Part shown: positions 11,100-23,192 of the stretch, piece after piece | Layout: the number at the start of each line of letters is the position of its first letter | How positions within the stretch are numbered: position 1 is the first letter of the stretch | Assembly: GCA_035048815.1 (NCBI GenBank) | Contig: JAUCBN010000035.1 | Span: forward strand, 1,438,501-1,502,500 | Reading direction: 5' to 3' | Length of the DNA stretch: 64,000 nt | Source of the DNA: Abelmoschus esculentus | Taxonomy: Eukaryota; Streptophyta; Magnoliopsida; Malvales; Malvaceae | Notes under the pieces: model-generated | Database searches by the model: none | What the model saw: only the letters and a program-made list of their open reading frames with translations | Told to the model about the DNA's origin: nothing | Position numbers and translations under genes: made by a program

Positions 11100-12200
11100 C
11101 GTTACACGTTTAAATCAGAATAAAATCCGAAGGTTTTTCAACGATGAAATCTGAGCCGTCAATTAACATTATAAAACAAGATCGTGTCGTAGGAGATCGC
11201 TGCTCATTGCACTGTAAAAAATTGAATAATACTTCTTTCTTGTTGTCTTATTGTGAGATGCCACCTGGAATGAGGAAGGAGGCCTACGTGCACCGGTGGC
11301 GAGAACCACTAAGGCACACGTGTACAGTAGGGAATCACGGGCAGTAGTGGGCTGACCTTCGTTTTTCGGGCAGCTGTAGCTCTAGTTGAGGAAACAATAA
11401 ACCTCGGAGCAAGTGCGAGGTAGAGATATAAAATATAAAATATAAAAAAGAAAAAAAAACAATATAAACAAGTTAAATAATAAAAGATTAAAAATTTCAA
11501 CCTTCATTAAAAAAATATCTTAGAAAGTAATTAATTTTTAATAAAATGTTTTAAATATAATAATTTTAAAATATAAAAAGATAAATTTAATAAAACGCAT
11601 GGATTATGTCTTATGTAAATAATTTAGGGATGATATTTTATTCGGTTCGATCGAGTTTTGACCTAACTCAATCAGGTCAGATTTTTATATAAAAATATTA
11701 AATTTAAATTAAATCAAGTGATTTTTTAAAATAAAATTTATGTTCGAATTAAATTTAAATAGATCAAAAATTCAACACAATCCGACCTATATCCGTATTT
11801 ATATTCTAATACAAATTCTATTTTTCACTGGTCTCAAGTAAATTAGGTAAATAAAAAAGAAAAAAGGAACAGAGTGGTCCCCAGAGTCGATGTTTTATGG
11901 AGGTCTGTGGGTCCGGGTTACGTGAAAAAGCGAAGAAAACGACAAAGGAATAATGAGAGAGATAGAAGAAGAAAAAGCGAAGGGAAGTGACGTAAAGAGG
12001 TAGGAGGGAAAGTGAACACCAGATGAGCAATCGTGACCGTTCGATTTCATCTAACATTTTTTACTAAAAAACCAAAGGGTTTGAAAAACAACACTCAAAA
12101 GAGATTGCAAGGGTTTTTTCTGGAGGAGTTTCCGACGAGTCGTACTTTGATTTATGGCGCGTGGAATGTACACCATAAGAGTTTAATGCATTAAGTATTT
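11100..12200. other. two less AT-rich islands, no gene recognised
   Basis: About 11120-11430 and 11830-12180 have clearly higher GC than their surroundings and contain motifs usual in plant promoters: 'gcacacgtgtac' (G-box/ABRE, about 11312), 'agtgacgtaaag' (TGACG, about 11988) and 'gaccgttcgatttcatctaa' (about 12033). Open frames here (11144-11347 plus, 11818-12057 minus) show no family features. The islands look like remnants of promoters or of an inserted element. The intervening 11640-11830 carries a dispersed repeat with 'aatcaggtcagattttt'. Confidence 0.4.
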
Positions 12201-14540
12201 AAAATATATATGTTATATTAAATTAGATATCTAAAATATAATTTTAGTCTAAATATTTAAAAAGGTAAAAAAATACATTTATAATAAATTTATATAATAT
12301 TTTATTTATACTAATTGATACAAATTTAAATATCAATAATTATAAATAAATTACTGATTAAATTATAACCCTTCAAAATTAAAGATTTTCCCCTTGACTT
12401 TGTTGGGGTGGGGGCACACTTAATATTTCCATGTTCTATAACCATAAATTGGTGAAATAATTACGTGCTTTTAATAAACTAGTTTAATTAGGAATGATAA
12501 TGGAGTGAGACCGGAATATTTTGGGGTTAAGTTTTATGTCCAATTTTTTTATTATTATCTAATATAAAATTAATTATCATTAACATAACATAGTTTACGT
12601 AATTTATATATATATGAAAATATTAATTAATAATTAATAAGAGTTAATCTAAATAATGAATAGTTTAATTTTATTTGAATAAATTTTAAGTTTAAAATAT
12701 ATAAATATAAAATATTAATTGAAAAACTCACCTGTCAAAGTTAAGTATGCAACACAGATCATATGAATTAATCACGACAAAATTTTAAAAACTAATAAAA
12801 ATATTAATGTATTAAAAACATGGACAATATAATAAAAATAGTTAAAATATTATAAAGTTTCATAAATTGATATTTAATATTATATAGAGGAAAAGTCTAA
12901 TGATATTATTTTTACTTTATATTAATTTAAATATATAGTAACTACATTTTTTTTTCAAATTAATTGATATTTTTGTGTACTGCAATTAATAATAAATAAT
13001 ATTTATTATATATCAATTAAAATTATTGCAATTATTTTAAACCAAAATTTAGACATCTAATTAGACTAAAAGAAATCTAAGTATCAAATTGTAAATTAAA
13101 ATAAGTTTAGGTACCAAAATATACATTTACCCATACTTTTAATTAAAATTGGGTAGTTGCTCATTTTAGTACAACTACTGGTATTGGTCTTTGTAGGGTG
13201 GGTGTTTTATTTTAACGCGCTATTGCACGAGCGTGGGGCTTTCTCTCAGTTATTAACATTAGAATATGGACACCGGAATTTGTGGGGCTTTTGTTGTTTT
13301 TTTAATGATTTATTATTATGAGTCCCCAAGTACGAGACTGGCGCTTTCCTTCTTTTTAGCCCCCGCTTCTTTCCCTATTCACGGAATTGCCATTTACTCA
13401 TATATTTCACCATTTAATATAGGAAGGAAAAACAATATATAATTAATACACTAATTTTAAAAGTTACAAATATTACCACAATGTGAATGAAATTCATCTC
13501 ATCTTAAGTATTTAATATTTTGAAATATTTTTAATAATTTTTAATATTATTTAATAATATTTATATTTATTTTTATATATATCACTTTATTCATCTAAGT
13601 TAATTTTCACGTAATAATCTTTTAAGATGTATATTACCCAATTTTATTATATAAAGATATTTTTTAATAGAGCTCCTACTTGGAAGCTAAAGAATTATAA
13701 TGAAATTTTAGGTAATTATAATCGATTATTTTAATTCTAAAATCACTTTTAATGAGATAAAAATAATTTAAATTGATCGAGATTATATTTTTTATTTCTT
13801 GTAGTCTCATTCCTATCATAGATAATAATTTAGGATGCATTAAGCTAGTCGGACGACTATAATCTTTATAATCTTATATTTTCCAATACATTGTATCGAC
13901 GGTAACAGTTCAAGCCAACTATTATGTTAAAGTTATAGATTACAATAATACAGTAAAAAAGATTAATTAGAACAAATAATAAAAAATCTCGGTTAACATC
14001 TTTCCTCCCCTAAATTATAAATATTTTTTAAAATTATAGTTTTTTAAAATATAATAATTTTTTTTATAATTCTAATAATATATATTTTTAGAAATGAATT
14101 TCCTCACTAAAAATATATTTAATATTTTAAAACCTTTTAAAATTTTTAATATACACTTTTAATTTTTAAATAATTTATTTTTTTAAGTTTCATTTGACAC
14201 AATATAATAAAAAATAATGTGACACAGTCTAATATATTTTTATTAAAAATTTTATTAACAATTTATCAATATAAAATTTTGATTAAATACTTAAAATAGT
14301 TAAAGAGAGACCAAATTTATTTTTAAAAGTGCCTAAAAACAAAACAAAAAAATTCTAAATGAAGGGCAAAAATGTCAATCCAAAAATGGAAATAATTTGG
14401 GAGTTGAGGCATGCAGGTATTTTGAGCCAATAGATTCACCAGCACGGATTCTTGAAAACTTGCAGTTGTTTCGTATTTATCAATTTTTAATTAATCCTTT
14501 GTTTTTCTCAACAAACAACAAAGCTTTGAGCTTTCCCCAG
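12200..14540. other. AT-rich intergenic region upstream of the FLZ gene
   Basis: Mostly A/T homopolymer-rich sequence without open frames. A small GC-richer patch at about 13180-13400 contains 'tttaacgcgctattgcacg' and 'gagactggcgctttccttc' but no gene that I can identify. Confidence 0.45.
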
Positions 14541-14541
14541 C

Positions 14542-14549
14542 TATAAAAT
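14542..14549 (+). promoter_or_regulatory. TATA box of the FLZ zinc-finger gene
   Basis: CTATAAAATCAAC lies 101 bases before the ATG at 14643. With transcription starting about 30 bases downstream this gives a leader of roughly 70 bases, which is ordinary for plant genes. Confidence 0.55.
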
Positions 14550-14642
14550 CAACACCCAAACCAGTTCTCCACCCACTCATCTTCAACCTGCCTTCTAAGA
14601 ACCCTAAAAATCAAACCTTTTTCCTAGAAAAAAGCATAAAAA

Positions 14643-15272
14643 ATGGACTCTTCTGCACGTTCAAGAAGGCATTGTTTCATAGAAGAAGATCAAGGCCTGG
14701 CTTCTCTTGCAGTTATGGAGGCCGGGTATTCGGGAACCCACTACCAAACCCAGAACCAAAACGGGTTTTTTCAAAGACCACTTTTTTACACAAGGAGAAC
14801 TAGTTTAAGGAATCTGTCATATTCTTCTTCTTCTTCTTCCTTATGTTCATCTCCAAGGTTTGAAGATCAAATGCATCAGCCCCATTTCTTGGACTCCTGT
14901 TTCCTTTGCAAGAAGCCTCTTGGGGGAAACAAAGACATCTTCATGTATAGGTTAGTGTTTTACATGTTTGGAATCAAAGATTGGGGTTTTGATCAAAAAA
15001 AGATTATATTTTTGGGGTTTAAATTTATGGTTTTGATTTGGTTTCTGATTGAGTTTTGTATGTTTGATTGTTGCAGAGGGGATACTCCTTTCTGTAGTGA
15101 AGAGTGTAGGCAAGAGCAAATAGACATGGATGAGGCTGAGGAGAAAAGCCATAGTCTCTCCCTTTCTTCCTCCATGAAAGCTTTGAGGAAGAAGGATCAA
15201 AGGAAATCCACAACTTCTCCAACAAAAGCTCAGAGCTACCCTTTTAGAACAAGCACTGTTGCAGCTGCATGA
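14643..15272 (+). CDS. FCS-like zinc finger (FLZ, DUF581) protein
   Basis: Plant-specific FLZ protein, a family of SnRK1-interacting adaptor proteins involved in energy and stress signalling. Exons 14643-14950 and 15077-15272 join at MY-R (phase 2) to give 167 residues. The 126-base intron reads through in frame, so an unspliced open frame of 209 residues also exists, but the insertion would split the zinc finger. The FLZ domain spans roughly residues 79-118: FLDSCFLCKKPLGGNKDIFM, then YRGDTPFCSEECRQEQI, with the CxxC and CxxxC pairs and the FCS phenylalanine-cysteine-serine triplet. The N-terminal half is low in structure with a Ser run (SYSSSSSSLCSSPRFEDQ). The C-terminus is basic and Ser-rich. 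Family call is strong; the specific member is not determined. Confidence 0.93.
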   Translation: MDSSARSRRHCFIEEDQGLASLAVMEAGYSGTHYQTQNQNGFFQRPLFYTRRTSLRNLSYSSSSSSLCSSPRFEDQMHQPHFLDSCFLCKKPLGGNKDIFMYRLVFYMFGIKDWGFDQKKIIFLGFKFMVLIWFLIEFCMFDCCRGDTPFCSEECRQEQIDMDEAEEKSHSLSLSSSMKALRKKDQRKSTTSPTKAQSYPFRTSTVAAA

Positions 15273-15279
15273 ACATATA

Positions 15280-16840
15280 ATAATCATTTCACAAATGAGA
15301 AAGAAATAAAGAGAAATAAACATGTATCTATCTACCCTTGTATAAACTATAGAGAAAGGCCAAGGAGAGGAAGAACAAGACTATTTTGGGAGTTCCCCTT
15401 TTTTGAAGCCCCAAACATATATATGCTGAGAATTAACTGTGAGATTTAGTCTTTTAGATCTGCTCTGTGACATGGCTCTTTGTTTGGGGGGTGTTTAAAC
15501 AAGTCCTAATGAACCAGATGAAGAAAATTCTCATGACTTCTTTATGGACTAGTTTTGTACTGGTTTTTTCTTTGTATTTTCCTTTACCATGAATGGAAGT
15601 TGCTGGAAAAGCTGTTGATTTTTAGTTTTGATTGTTGTTCCTTTAGCCTTTATCAAGGTTTTACAGAGATTTAGGTGGGGAAAAAGTGGTAAAATTTTTG
15701 TGGCCTGTGCCAGTGCCATAAACACAGCAGCTCCCACTATGGCAACAATGGCTATTTTTGCAAGTTTGAGGGACTGTTGTTTCACTTTCCATGTTTATTT
15801 TTTCATCACACTTTCCATTGTGCAATGAAGATTTCATCATCAATCCTCCACATTGATGTACTGTTTGGTAGTGGGTCTTTCTTTTTTCTGGGAATTTTCA
15901 AGAAGAGGAAACTGATTGGATGGATGGTTCACACTTCTAGACAAACTCATAGCATCACCCAGATTCATTCTTGTTCACAAAAATAGTGTTCTTCAGATCC
16001 TTTTAATTATATTTTGTATTGGGTTATTGAATAATTGAAATGGGTTAATAAGTCGGATAATTTTAAATACTCTTAAATATTTATTGGTTTAACTTTGTCG
16101 ACTATGTTTTTGTCGCTATTAATCTAAATAGACGGATGATTAGGGATATATATTTTACCCAATTCGATCAGGTCAGATTTTTTATTAAAAAATGAGATTC
16201 AAATCAGATTGGGCTTTTCTGAGAGAAAGGTCTGATTGGGTTTAATTTTAAAGCGTAAAATATCTTATTCCACTTAGAATTAATTATATAATTTTACCTT
16301 AAATTTTTAAAATTTTCTATAATAATACTCTTATATTTTTATATTTTTATAATTAAGTCCTTAAAATTTAATTTTTTATTTATATTTTAGCCTTTAAAAA
16401 CATATTTTATATAATTAAATCTCTAAAAAATTATAATTAAATCTCTAAAATTATTATTTTTTTATAAATTTAACTGGGTCAGGATTAAGTTTAAAATATT
16501 TATTTTTAAATCAAAATTTTAAAAATAAATATTCAAATCAAGTTAAAATCAGATTTAAAGTATATATATTCGGGTCGATTTTGTGTATACCAACGACATT
16601 GATTATTCGTTTGTTATCGCAATTTCATCACAGCCCAAATGACAAAAAGGCCTTAGCCCAAGGTTTTTGTTCGGGTCAATACTTGAGGAAAACCCGAATT
16701 TATAAAAATCTGGTTTCCAAATATGCGGATGGATAGTCCACGGCCCATCATCAATTGTTGTAGGTTAGTTTGAATCATTGAGTTGACCCGGTAGTTTCAA
16801 GTTTATATAAAATCCTGAACCAGAAATCCCCAACTCGTCG
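15280..16840. other. 3' flank of FLZ and intergenic DNA
   Basis: 15280-15600 is probably the 3'UTR of the FLZ gene. 15549-15843 has overlapping small frames on both strands, one with a hydrophobic run on the minus strand, none convincing. 16150-16580 contains the dispersed repeat 'cgatcaggtcagatttttt' also present near 11668. No gene is supported. Confidence 0.45.
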
Positions 16841-16914
16841 TTGCTGCTGCTTTCCGAAGAGCCGCTCCTCACCTTCCGAACCAGACACACAGAGATCCGT
16901 TCAACAATCACGCG

Positions 16915-17740
16915 ATGGTATTCTCTTCTTTCTCGCTTTGAAAAACATTTATTTTAACATAATCTGTTTTCGTGTTTGTTTTCCGAGAAAATGTATATCC
17001 TGAATAATCGCGTTGATTGTGTTATAGCTTTGAAAACGTCTATCCTGAATAATCCCGTTGATTGTGTTATAGCTTTGAAAATGTCTATCCTGAATAATCC
17101 CGTTGATTGTTTCTCGGCGTGATTAATTAACTCCGTGCTTTTATCGACTTTGCAGACAAAGAGGACGAAGAAGGCTGGAATTGTTGGAAAATACGGTAGG
17201 TGCAGCTTAAGTTTATCAACTTTTATTGTTCTTTTGAGAAAATTTGTACATAAATTGCTTCAAGTTTGTACCCTTTAAATGATTCTAAAATACAATTTAA
17301 AATTATTGTTTTAATTACTGAAGTTGCTCAGCTGATTTCTTGTTCATAATGAAGGCACCCGTTATGGTGCCAGTTTGAGGAAGCAAATTAAGAAGATGGA
17401 GGTTAGTCATTAGTCAACACAGCAAGTACTTCTGCGAGTTCTGTTTAAAGGTACGATGCATTCGATTATCTGTATGATTTGCATCTTTTTGTTCCAACAA
17501 TCTCTGCTTCTACGGTATGCAGTGAAGAGAAAGGCCGTCGGAATCTGGGGCTGCAAGGATTGCGGCAAAGTTAAAGCTGGTGGTGCTTATACTTTGAAGT
17601 GAGTATCTGCAAATACCTCTTCTCATTTCAATTTCAGTTCTTTGTCTAGGTAATTAACAAGGTTCTTCCTTTGTTATTTTACAGCACCGTTACGGTGAGG
17701 AGGACCATTAGGAGGCTGAGGGAGCAAACCGAGAGCTGAG
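16915..17740 (+). pseudogene. RPL37A: 60S ribosomal protein eL43 (L37a), damaged copy
   Basis: Copy of the small zinc-ribbon protein of the large cytosolic ribosomal subunit. Segments: ATG at 16915-16917 followed directly by an intron, 17156-17195 (TKRTKKAGIVGKY), 17355-17450 (TRYGASLRKQIKKMEVS then lesion), about 17516-17599 (YAVKRKAVGIWGCKDCGK, VKAGGAYTL) and 17686-17740 (TVTVRRTIRRLREQTES). Lesions: TTAGTCA is tandemly duplicated at 17403-17416, shifting the frame and creating TAG directly after 'cat'; the conserved CGK reads C-L-K; the base pair before the fourth exon is GG rather than AG (tctacgg/tatgca); and three residues usually found between NT and VTV are missing. The remaining splice sites and the zinc-binding cysteines are otherwise preserved, so the inactivation looks recent. 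An assembly error cannot be excluded for any one lesion but is unlikely for all. Confidence 0.75.
16988..17110 (+). repeat. 45-bp tandem repeat in eL43 intron 1
   Basis: The string 'tatcctgaataatc' recurs at 16996, 17041 and 17086, an exact 45-base period, with the unit including 'gcgttgattgtgttatagc' and 'tttgaaaa'. About 2.7 copies are present with two or three substitutions. Confidence 0.85.
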
Positions 17741-18356
17741 CTAACTCCCACTGACGGCGGATTCAACTTTGGTATGATGTTTTTGCTTGTTTTGGCTATA
17801 AACAAATTGAGACATTTTGTTGAAAATAATGTGTTAAGTGTGCTTAATTCTTAATTTCATGTCTTCACTCTTAACTCTGGTGTTGGAATTTTATCTATAT
17901 TTGAAATATTTGAATACTTTATTTACTATTTGTCTTCTTACTTTTTCATCAAATAAGTTTGTCTTTATCATAGCTATAGGTAGAGAATATTGCCTGCCTG
18001 AAAACATCTTTTCGGTTATTATCATTAACCAATGTACATACTATGCCGGGCCGGGGACAGGCCGGAGCAGATGGTTTTACATTTACCAGAAGAAAATGAG
18101 AAGCATGACCAGGCTCTCGAGGCACACTTTGTGCCATCCTTTCACTCATAAACTCAACCTACATATGCAGTTAAAAGGAACAGTAAAGGGGAGGCTCATT
18201 TCTTGCTCCGTGATCAACCATCTTCTTTGAATTATGACCGAACAACGGCTTGATATGGGAACCTTGCTGTTTTCATTTCAAAATAGAAGAGAGCAGCAGA
18301 AGAAATACCTCGATGGTTTACTTATTAATCAAAACACCATTTTTGAAGTGTCCATA
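17741..18356. other. intergenic spacer, no gene seen
   Basis: The spacer holds the 3' flank of the eL43 copy and the 3' flank of the convergent MORN-repeat gene. An open frame at 17838-18230 has no family features and poor composition. Confidence 0.5.
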
Positions 18357-19974
18357 TTAGACTATTGCAGTCGGTAGTTCATGATGATGCGTTTGCTTTT
18401 GGATAGCTTTAACAGCCACAACTCTAGCAGCATTGGCTGCTTTGTTTGCAGCAGACACAGCTTTATTTACTCTCTCGTCGATCTTTGTGATGTTTTGAGC
18501 TCTCTCAGCAGCTCGTCTTGCTTCCTGTACGCATCGTACAGCAAAATGTAATAGAAGTCTTGCAGGTTCTTTGTCTTGAAAAAACACAGTAGCTTTGATT
18601 ACATTTACAAGGCATACCTGGACAGCATGAAGGACTCTGGACTGAGTCTCTTCTGATTCTGAGCTGAGAACATCGAGAACACCATTTTGCCAGAGACCGG
18701 ATTGTGTCTCGCCGTTTCTGAAAGTGTATGTTCCGAATCCCTGCCTTCTTCCTTCATGCCAGGCTCCCTCGTACCGGTGCCCATTTCCAAATCGATAAAC
18801 ACCAAAACCGTGCATCTTGTCGGAAAAATATTCCCCACAATATACGTCTCCATTCCTGCTTTTCGAATTACAGAACTCATCAGTCATTAAGAACTGAGAC
18901 ATCAGCATTCAAAGCTTGGATATGTATGAACAAAGATTTTGAAAGATTAAGAATTCACCTGAACTGGTAATGACCAAGCCCATGCTTGACACCCCACTTG
19001 AACTCCCCCACATACTTGCTACCGTCCTCGCAACTATGAACTCCACATCCATGGCACTGCCCATTAGACCACTCCCCAGCATAAACATCGCCGGTATAGA
19101 ACCTGTAAACCCCGGTTCCGTGCTTTAATCCCTGCTGATATTGGCCGCGATATCGGCTCCCTTTTGCCCATGTTTCCACACCATAGCCATCATACTTCCC
19201 ATCAATCCAATCCCCTTCATACCTCCCTTTCATATAGTAGTAATAAACCCCACTCCCTGAACATTTCCCCTTGTGAAACTCACCTTCATAGACATCCCCG
19301 TTACTGTAAACCTGCACCCAAGTCCCCGAACTCGCCTTCTTCTCGGATTTCGGCTTCGACCCAATCGACCAAACAACGGCTTTCGAGGATACAGGTGACG
19401 AACCAAGTTGACTGAACTTAGCGGGCAAAGAACGAGCAAGAAGCAATCGAATTGAAGGCAACCGAGGGAGTGTAAGGTTAAGAGAAACCAAAAGGGTAAG
19501 CAGAAAAGCAAGCAAAGCTACTAGATTCAACACGAGGAACCGCCGTGGATAAGAAACCAAAAAATACAACGAAGGGAGAGAGAACAGAACAAGAAAACGC
19601 AAGTGGAAGCAAAGCAAACGCCCACGGTTCAGATGCTGAACGAGTTTCCGACCGAGTTCTTGAGCATCGAAAGGCTTGACCCTCCGGCGATAGTTCTTGA
19701 AAGAAGACAGAGTCGGGGGACGAGAAAAGGGATTATTGACCATTACAGTCCTCTTTTGCGGAGTCGAAAAATGGGTATTGGAGTTTGAGAAAGAAGGTTC
19801 GTTGGGTGTTGCCGGGATTTGGATGGTGAGATGGTTCTTGTTTCCATTGAATCGATGGTGGTCAAAGGAAGAGATTGGCGGCGGAGGAGTGGTTGTTTGG
19901 TCGGAATCGGAAGAGATGCAATCGCCGCTTTCTTTCCCGATCGCTTGATGTTTCCCTGATTTCTTTAGATGCAT
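18357..19974 (-). CDS. MORN-repeat membrane protein
   Basis: Plant MORN-motif protein of the type once labelled SET7/9-like; it has the repeats but no SET domain. Exons on the minus strand are 18959-19974, 18618-18855 and 18357-18524, giving 473 residues. The N-terminal third is disordered with PPPP and Ser-rich text; a basic block (FKNYRRRVKPFDAQELG) precedes two hydrophobic segments (LRFLVLFSLPSLYFLVSY and LVALLAFLLTLLVSLNL). From about residue 225 there are seven to eight MORN units of about 23 residues: NGDVYEGEFHKGKCSGSGVY, GRYEGDWIDGKYDGYGVE, SRYRGQYQQGLKHGTGVY, GDVYAGEWSNGQCHGCGV, SKYVGEFKWGVKHGLGHY, GDVYCGEYFSDKMHGFGVY, HRYEGAWHEGRRQGFGTY. The C-terminus is an Ala-rich predicted helix (EARRAAERAQN, VSAANKAANAARVV). 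MORN repeats usually bind membranes or lipids. The last intron (18525-18617) is 93 bases and open in frame; see findings. Confidence 0.9.
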
Positions 19975-19989
19975 TTAACGTGAAAACAA

Positions 19990-22860
19990 AAACTAATTTC
20001 TCTTGTTTTTCTCTGGAATTTTCTCTGTAAACTTTCTCTCTTTCTTTTCTGTATGTTCGCTGCTTTTTTTAATTCAGAGACGAAAGGTTGAAAAAGGCGG
20101 TTTGAGAGGGCGGCTATTTGTAATAAACCCCCTGACTTATCTTATATTTTCTTAAATGCCACTGGCGCATGTTCCTGCTTTTAAGGATAAATTACCACTT
20201 TCATCCCTAAACTCTACTTCACTCTTCCTTTGGTGATTGAAGTTTAAAAATTTTAAATTTAGTCATTCAACTCTAGACAATAATCTTTTTTATCATTCAC
20301 GCTTATCTCTTTTAATTTAATTTTCGTCACTCCGTTAAGAAACTTAATATTCTTTTTAGAAGTTACTCGAACAATGTTCATGTGTAGCATTGAAATATTA
20401 ACCCATAAATTATATCTTATGCTTGTTTTTAGCCTTTAAATTATTTTTTATCAAAAAATTCTTAAACTATCATTTTTGGTTATTTTAAGTTCGATAATTA
20501 TTTAAATTTAAAAAATATTTTAATTAATAAAATATTAATATATCATAAAATATAATTTAAGTACCTATTTTGATTAAAAATTACTTTAGAGACTCAAAGT
20601 GACTAATAAATAATTTATGGGCTAAAAAACAAATAAAATGTATAGTTTAATGGCTGTTTTTTCATTTAAGCCTTAAAGAAAGTGCATTTTTGTAAATACA
20701 GGTGAGAATAGGGGTAATAACATGGATGATTGACCAATGGCTTTGCCGGTTTTCCATCACCGATGTTTTGCTTCAAAATCCGTTCCAAACGGGACGCTCC
20801 GTTACCAGAGACATCCATCCGGTTTGCCCACGTGGCCTCTTACTTTCCACGAGGACCTTCTTTTTCTCTACCTTTTCCTTTTTAGGGTTTTTATAATTTT
20901 AATTTACTTTAATTAATTTAGTTTTTGATATTCTTATTAATTAATATTAAATGATTTAATAATTTATATCATAATACATATCATGATAATAATATTATAT
21001 AAATAAATATGTTAACTTTATATAATAATATACTATTTAAAAATAACTTTATAAAATTATTTAATGATTAATAACTTTTTATTTCCAAAGATGTTATTTT
21101 ATTTGAAAATAAAAATATTAAATCAATATAAAAATAGTATTAAAGTGATTATTTAATTAAAGGTTAGAAACAGTTTATATATTATATCTAAACTTTATGT
21201 ATAAAATTAACATCAAATTAAATTATTTACAGACTCATAAAAATAAGTCAACGAGATTTTGACTCGTTTTGTAAGGGATTATGATGTAAATTGAGTGTAC
21301 AAGTTTAATTCTATAATTTGGTAGAGTGATAAATTAAGAAACTAAATTTTTTAAATAAAACTAAAAAATTAATATTATAAATTAAATAAATTAAATTAAA
21401 AACATTATTTTTAATATTTTTTATAATATTCGTTTCAAATTAATCATTACACTTTACATGATTATGATTATAATCAATCTATTTTGGATTAGGTTAAGTT
21501 TTTAATGATGGTAATTTATATAATTGTTAATTTTGAATAATTTAAAAATATTATAGTATAATAATATTTATTTCTATTATTCTTAATTATCTAATAATGT
21601 GTACATGTTTTATAAAATAATATTTTTTAGGATAAATATTATATATTTTTTAGTTAAATTATTTACTGGGTTCGAAATTATACTTTTTAAAATACCATGA
21701 ATATAATTTTTTATAATATATATAATTTAGTATTTTTATATAAATATGAAAAATAACCTATTTCATGAGATTAATAACATTTCAATATTTTATCTAAAAT
21801 TTTCCAAAAAACAGGATAGGAGGATAGGATATTCCACCAAGTTGCCTCTAAATGCACATATCACGTGCCGTCCAACACACTGCACATGCCTCTCCTGTCA
21901 ATCTTTTATTTGAACGATAATATTCCCGATTTTTTTCAAAATAGGATGAATCACAAAATCCAACGGATAAGATTTGTTGTATTACTTATTTATGAGTTAA
22001 ATATAAATTTAATAATTAAAAATATTTTAAATTAGTATATAAATAATTTGATATTCTTAATTTAGTATTAAAAAATTAATATTATCTGTTTTGATACTTA
22101 TACTAAAGGCATCAAATTTTAATAACGTCACAATATAAAATTATATTGTATAATAATAATAATATAATCATAAAATAGTCGAAAATAGGTAAAATTTAAT
22201 TTTTCATATGAATACTATAAATTTAAAATATTAGTATTCTTATAAAGTTAAAGTTACGTTATTAAACACGTAACTTAATTTAAAAATATTTTATTAATTA
22301 TTAATTAAGATTATAAATAATATAATAAATTAATTTCATTTAATAATATCTCTTTTCTCCGGTTCTTATCTATACCACCTTTGCCTTTGCTTGTTTCTGT
22401 TTGTCCATCTCTTTCTTTTCTTATCCTTATTTATATTTTATTATTAAGTTGACTTAATTTACGCAATATTATTCCGTATAAATATTTTTTTCTGTAGAAA
22501 TTATAAATTTAATATAAAATTTAAAATTTTAATTTATAGTGTTCATAATTATAATATAAAAGTTTTAAATGTAAAATTTTAATTTTCTTTATATATATAT
22601 TCTGTTATATTTTCATTTTTTTTTTTTTGAAATATTTGTCTGTTCTATTTTTTTTAATAAATTCCGTTACTTTCTTCTTCCCCTCTGTCTCCGTCGTGTT
22701 CATCCAGAATGATTACAAAGGATAGGAATTAGGATTGAGAAAGAGATAAGGAATAGAAAAAGATACAAACAACACGGATTTCATGTCAAATAGTGTACAT
22801 GTAGGTAGATGAAACGGTGTCGTTATGGATTCGAACACACTTTGATGCCATGTCAACATA
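19990..22860. other. upstream region of MORN gene and AT-rich intergenic DNA
   Basis: 19975-20110 is the leader and promoter of the MORN gene. A G-box-like CCACGTGGCC sits at about 20828. About 20400-20660 shows two inverted arms sharing 'cttgtttttagcc' and 'aaattattt', probably an old MITE. 20900-22800 is nearly pure A/T with scattered patches such as 'tcacgtgccgtccaacac' (about 21860). No gene is supported. Confidence 0.45.
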
Positions 22861-22871
22861 TGAGAGTGGAT

Positions 22872-23119
22872 AGAAATTATATTATGGATCTGCTTTACCA
22901 CATCAGTTGGTCTTATCCAATTATAATCACTCAATTCAACTTTATTTTTCAAGTATTTTTTTCAACCAATGAATCTTTACTCAGTTTTTTTTATATCATT
23001 TAAAAAATGTAATTTTTAAAAAATATATTAATAATATAAATAATTAGTGAAAATAAGTGATTTTTATTGGTTACAATCCATAATTAACGTGACAAATCGA
23101 ACCTATGATATAATCTCTC
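22872..23119. mobile_element. diverged MULE-type MITE, copy A
   Basis: Left end AGAAATTATATTATGGATC and right end, reverse complemented, GAGAGATTATATCATAGGTT pair as terminal inverted repeats, with further internal pairing (ccaattataatcact against the complement of attttcactaatt). The termini match those of the element at 23203-23402, so both belong to one family. This copy is the more decayed of the two. Confidence 0.55.
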
Positions 23120-23192
23120 GTGAATGGCCGGTTCAAATATAATGTGTAAAGGTCAGAGGACTCTAAACATCTTGATTTGTATGGTGAGGTGT

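Noticed and set aside
15549..15843. Small minus-strand frames downstream of the FLZ gene, one with a hydrophobic run (AKIAIVAIVGAAVFMALAQA)
   Set aside because: Overlapping open frames on both strands, no recognisable family, no promoter or leader; more likely UTR or spacer sequence.
17355..17530. The 7-bp gain in eL43 exon 3 compensated by using the AG 7 bases inside exon 4
   Set aside because: The two changes would restore frame later, but the TAG directly after the duplication is still read first.
20702..20896. Open frame upstream of the MORN gene
   Set aside because: No family features; sits in promoter-like sequence.
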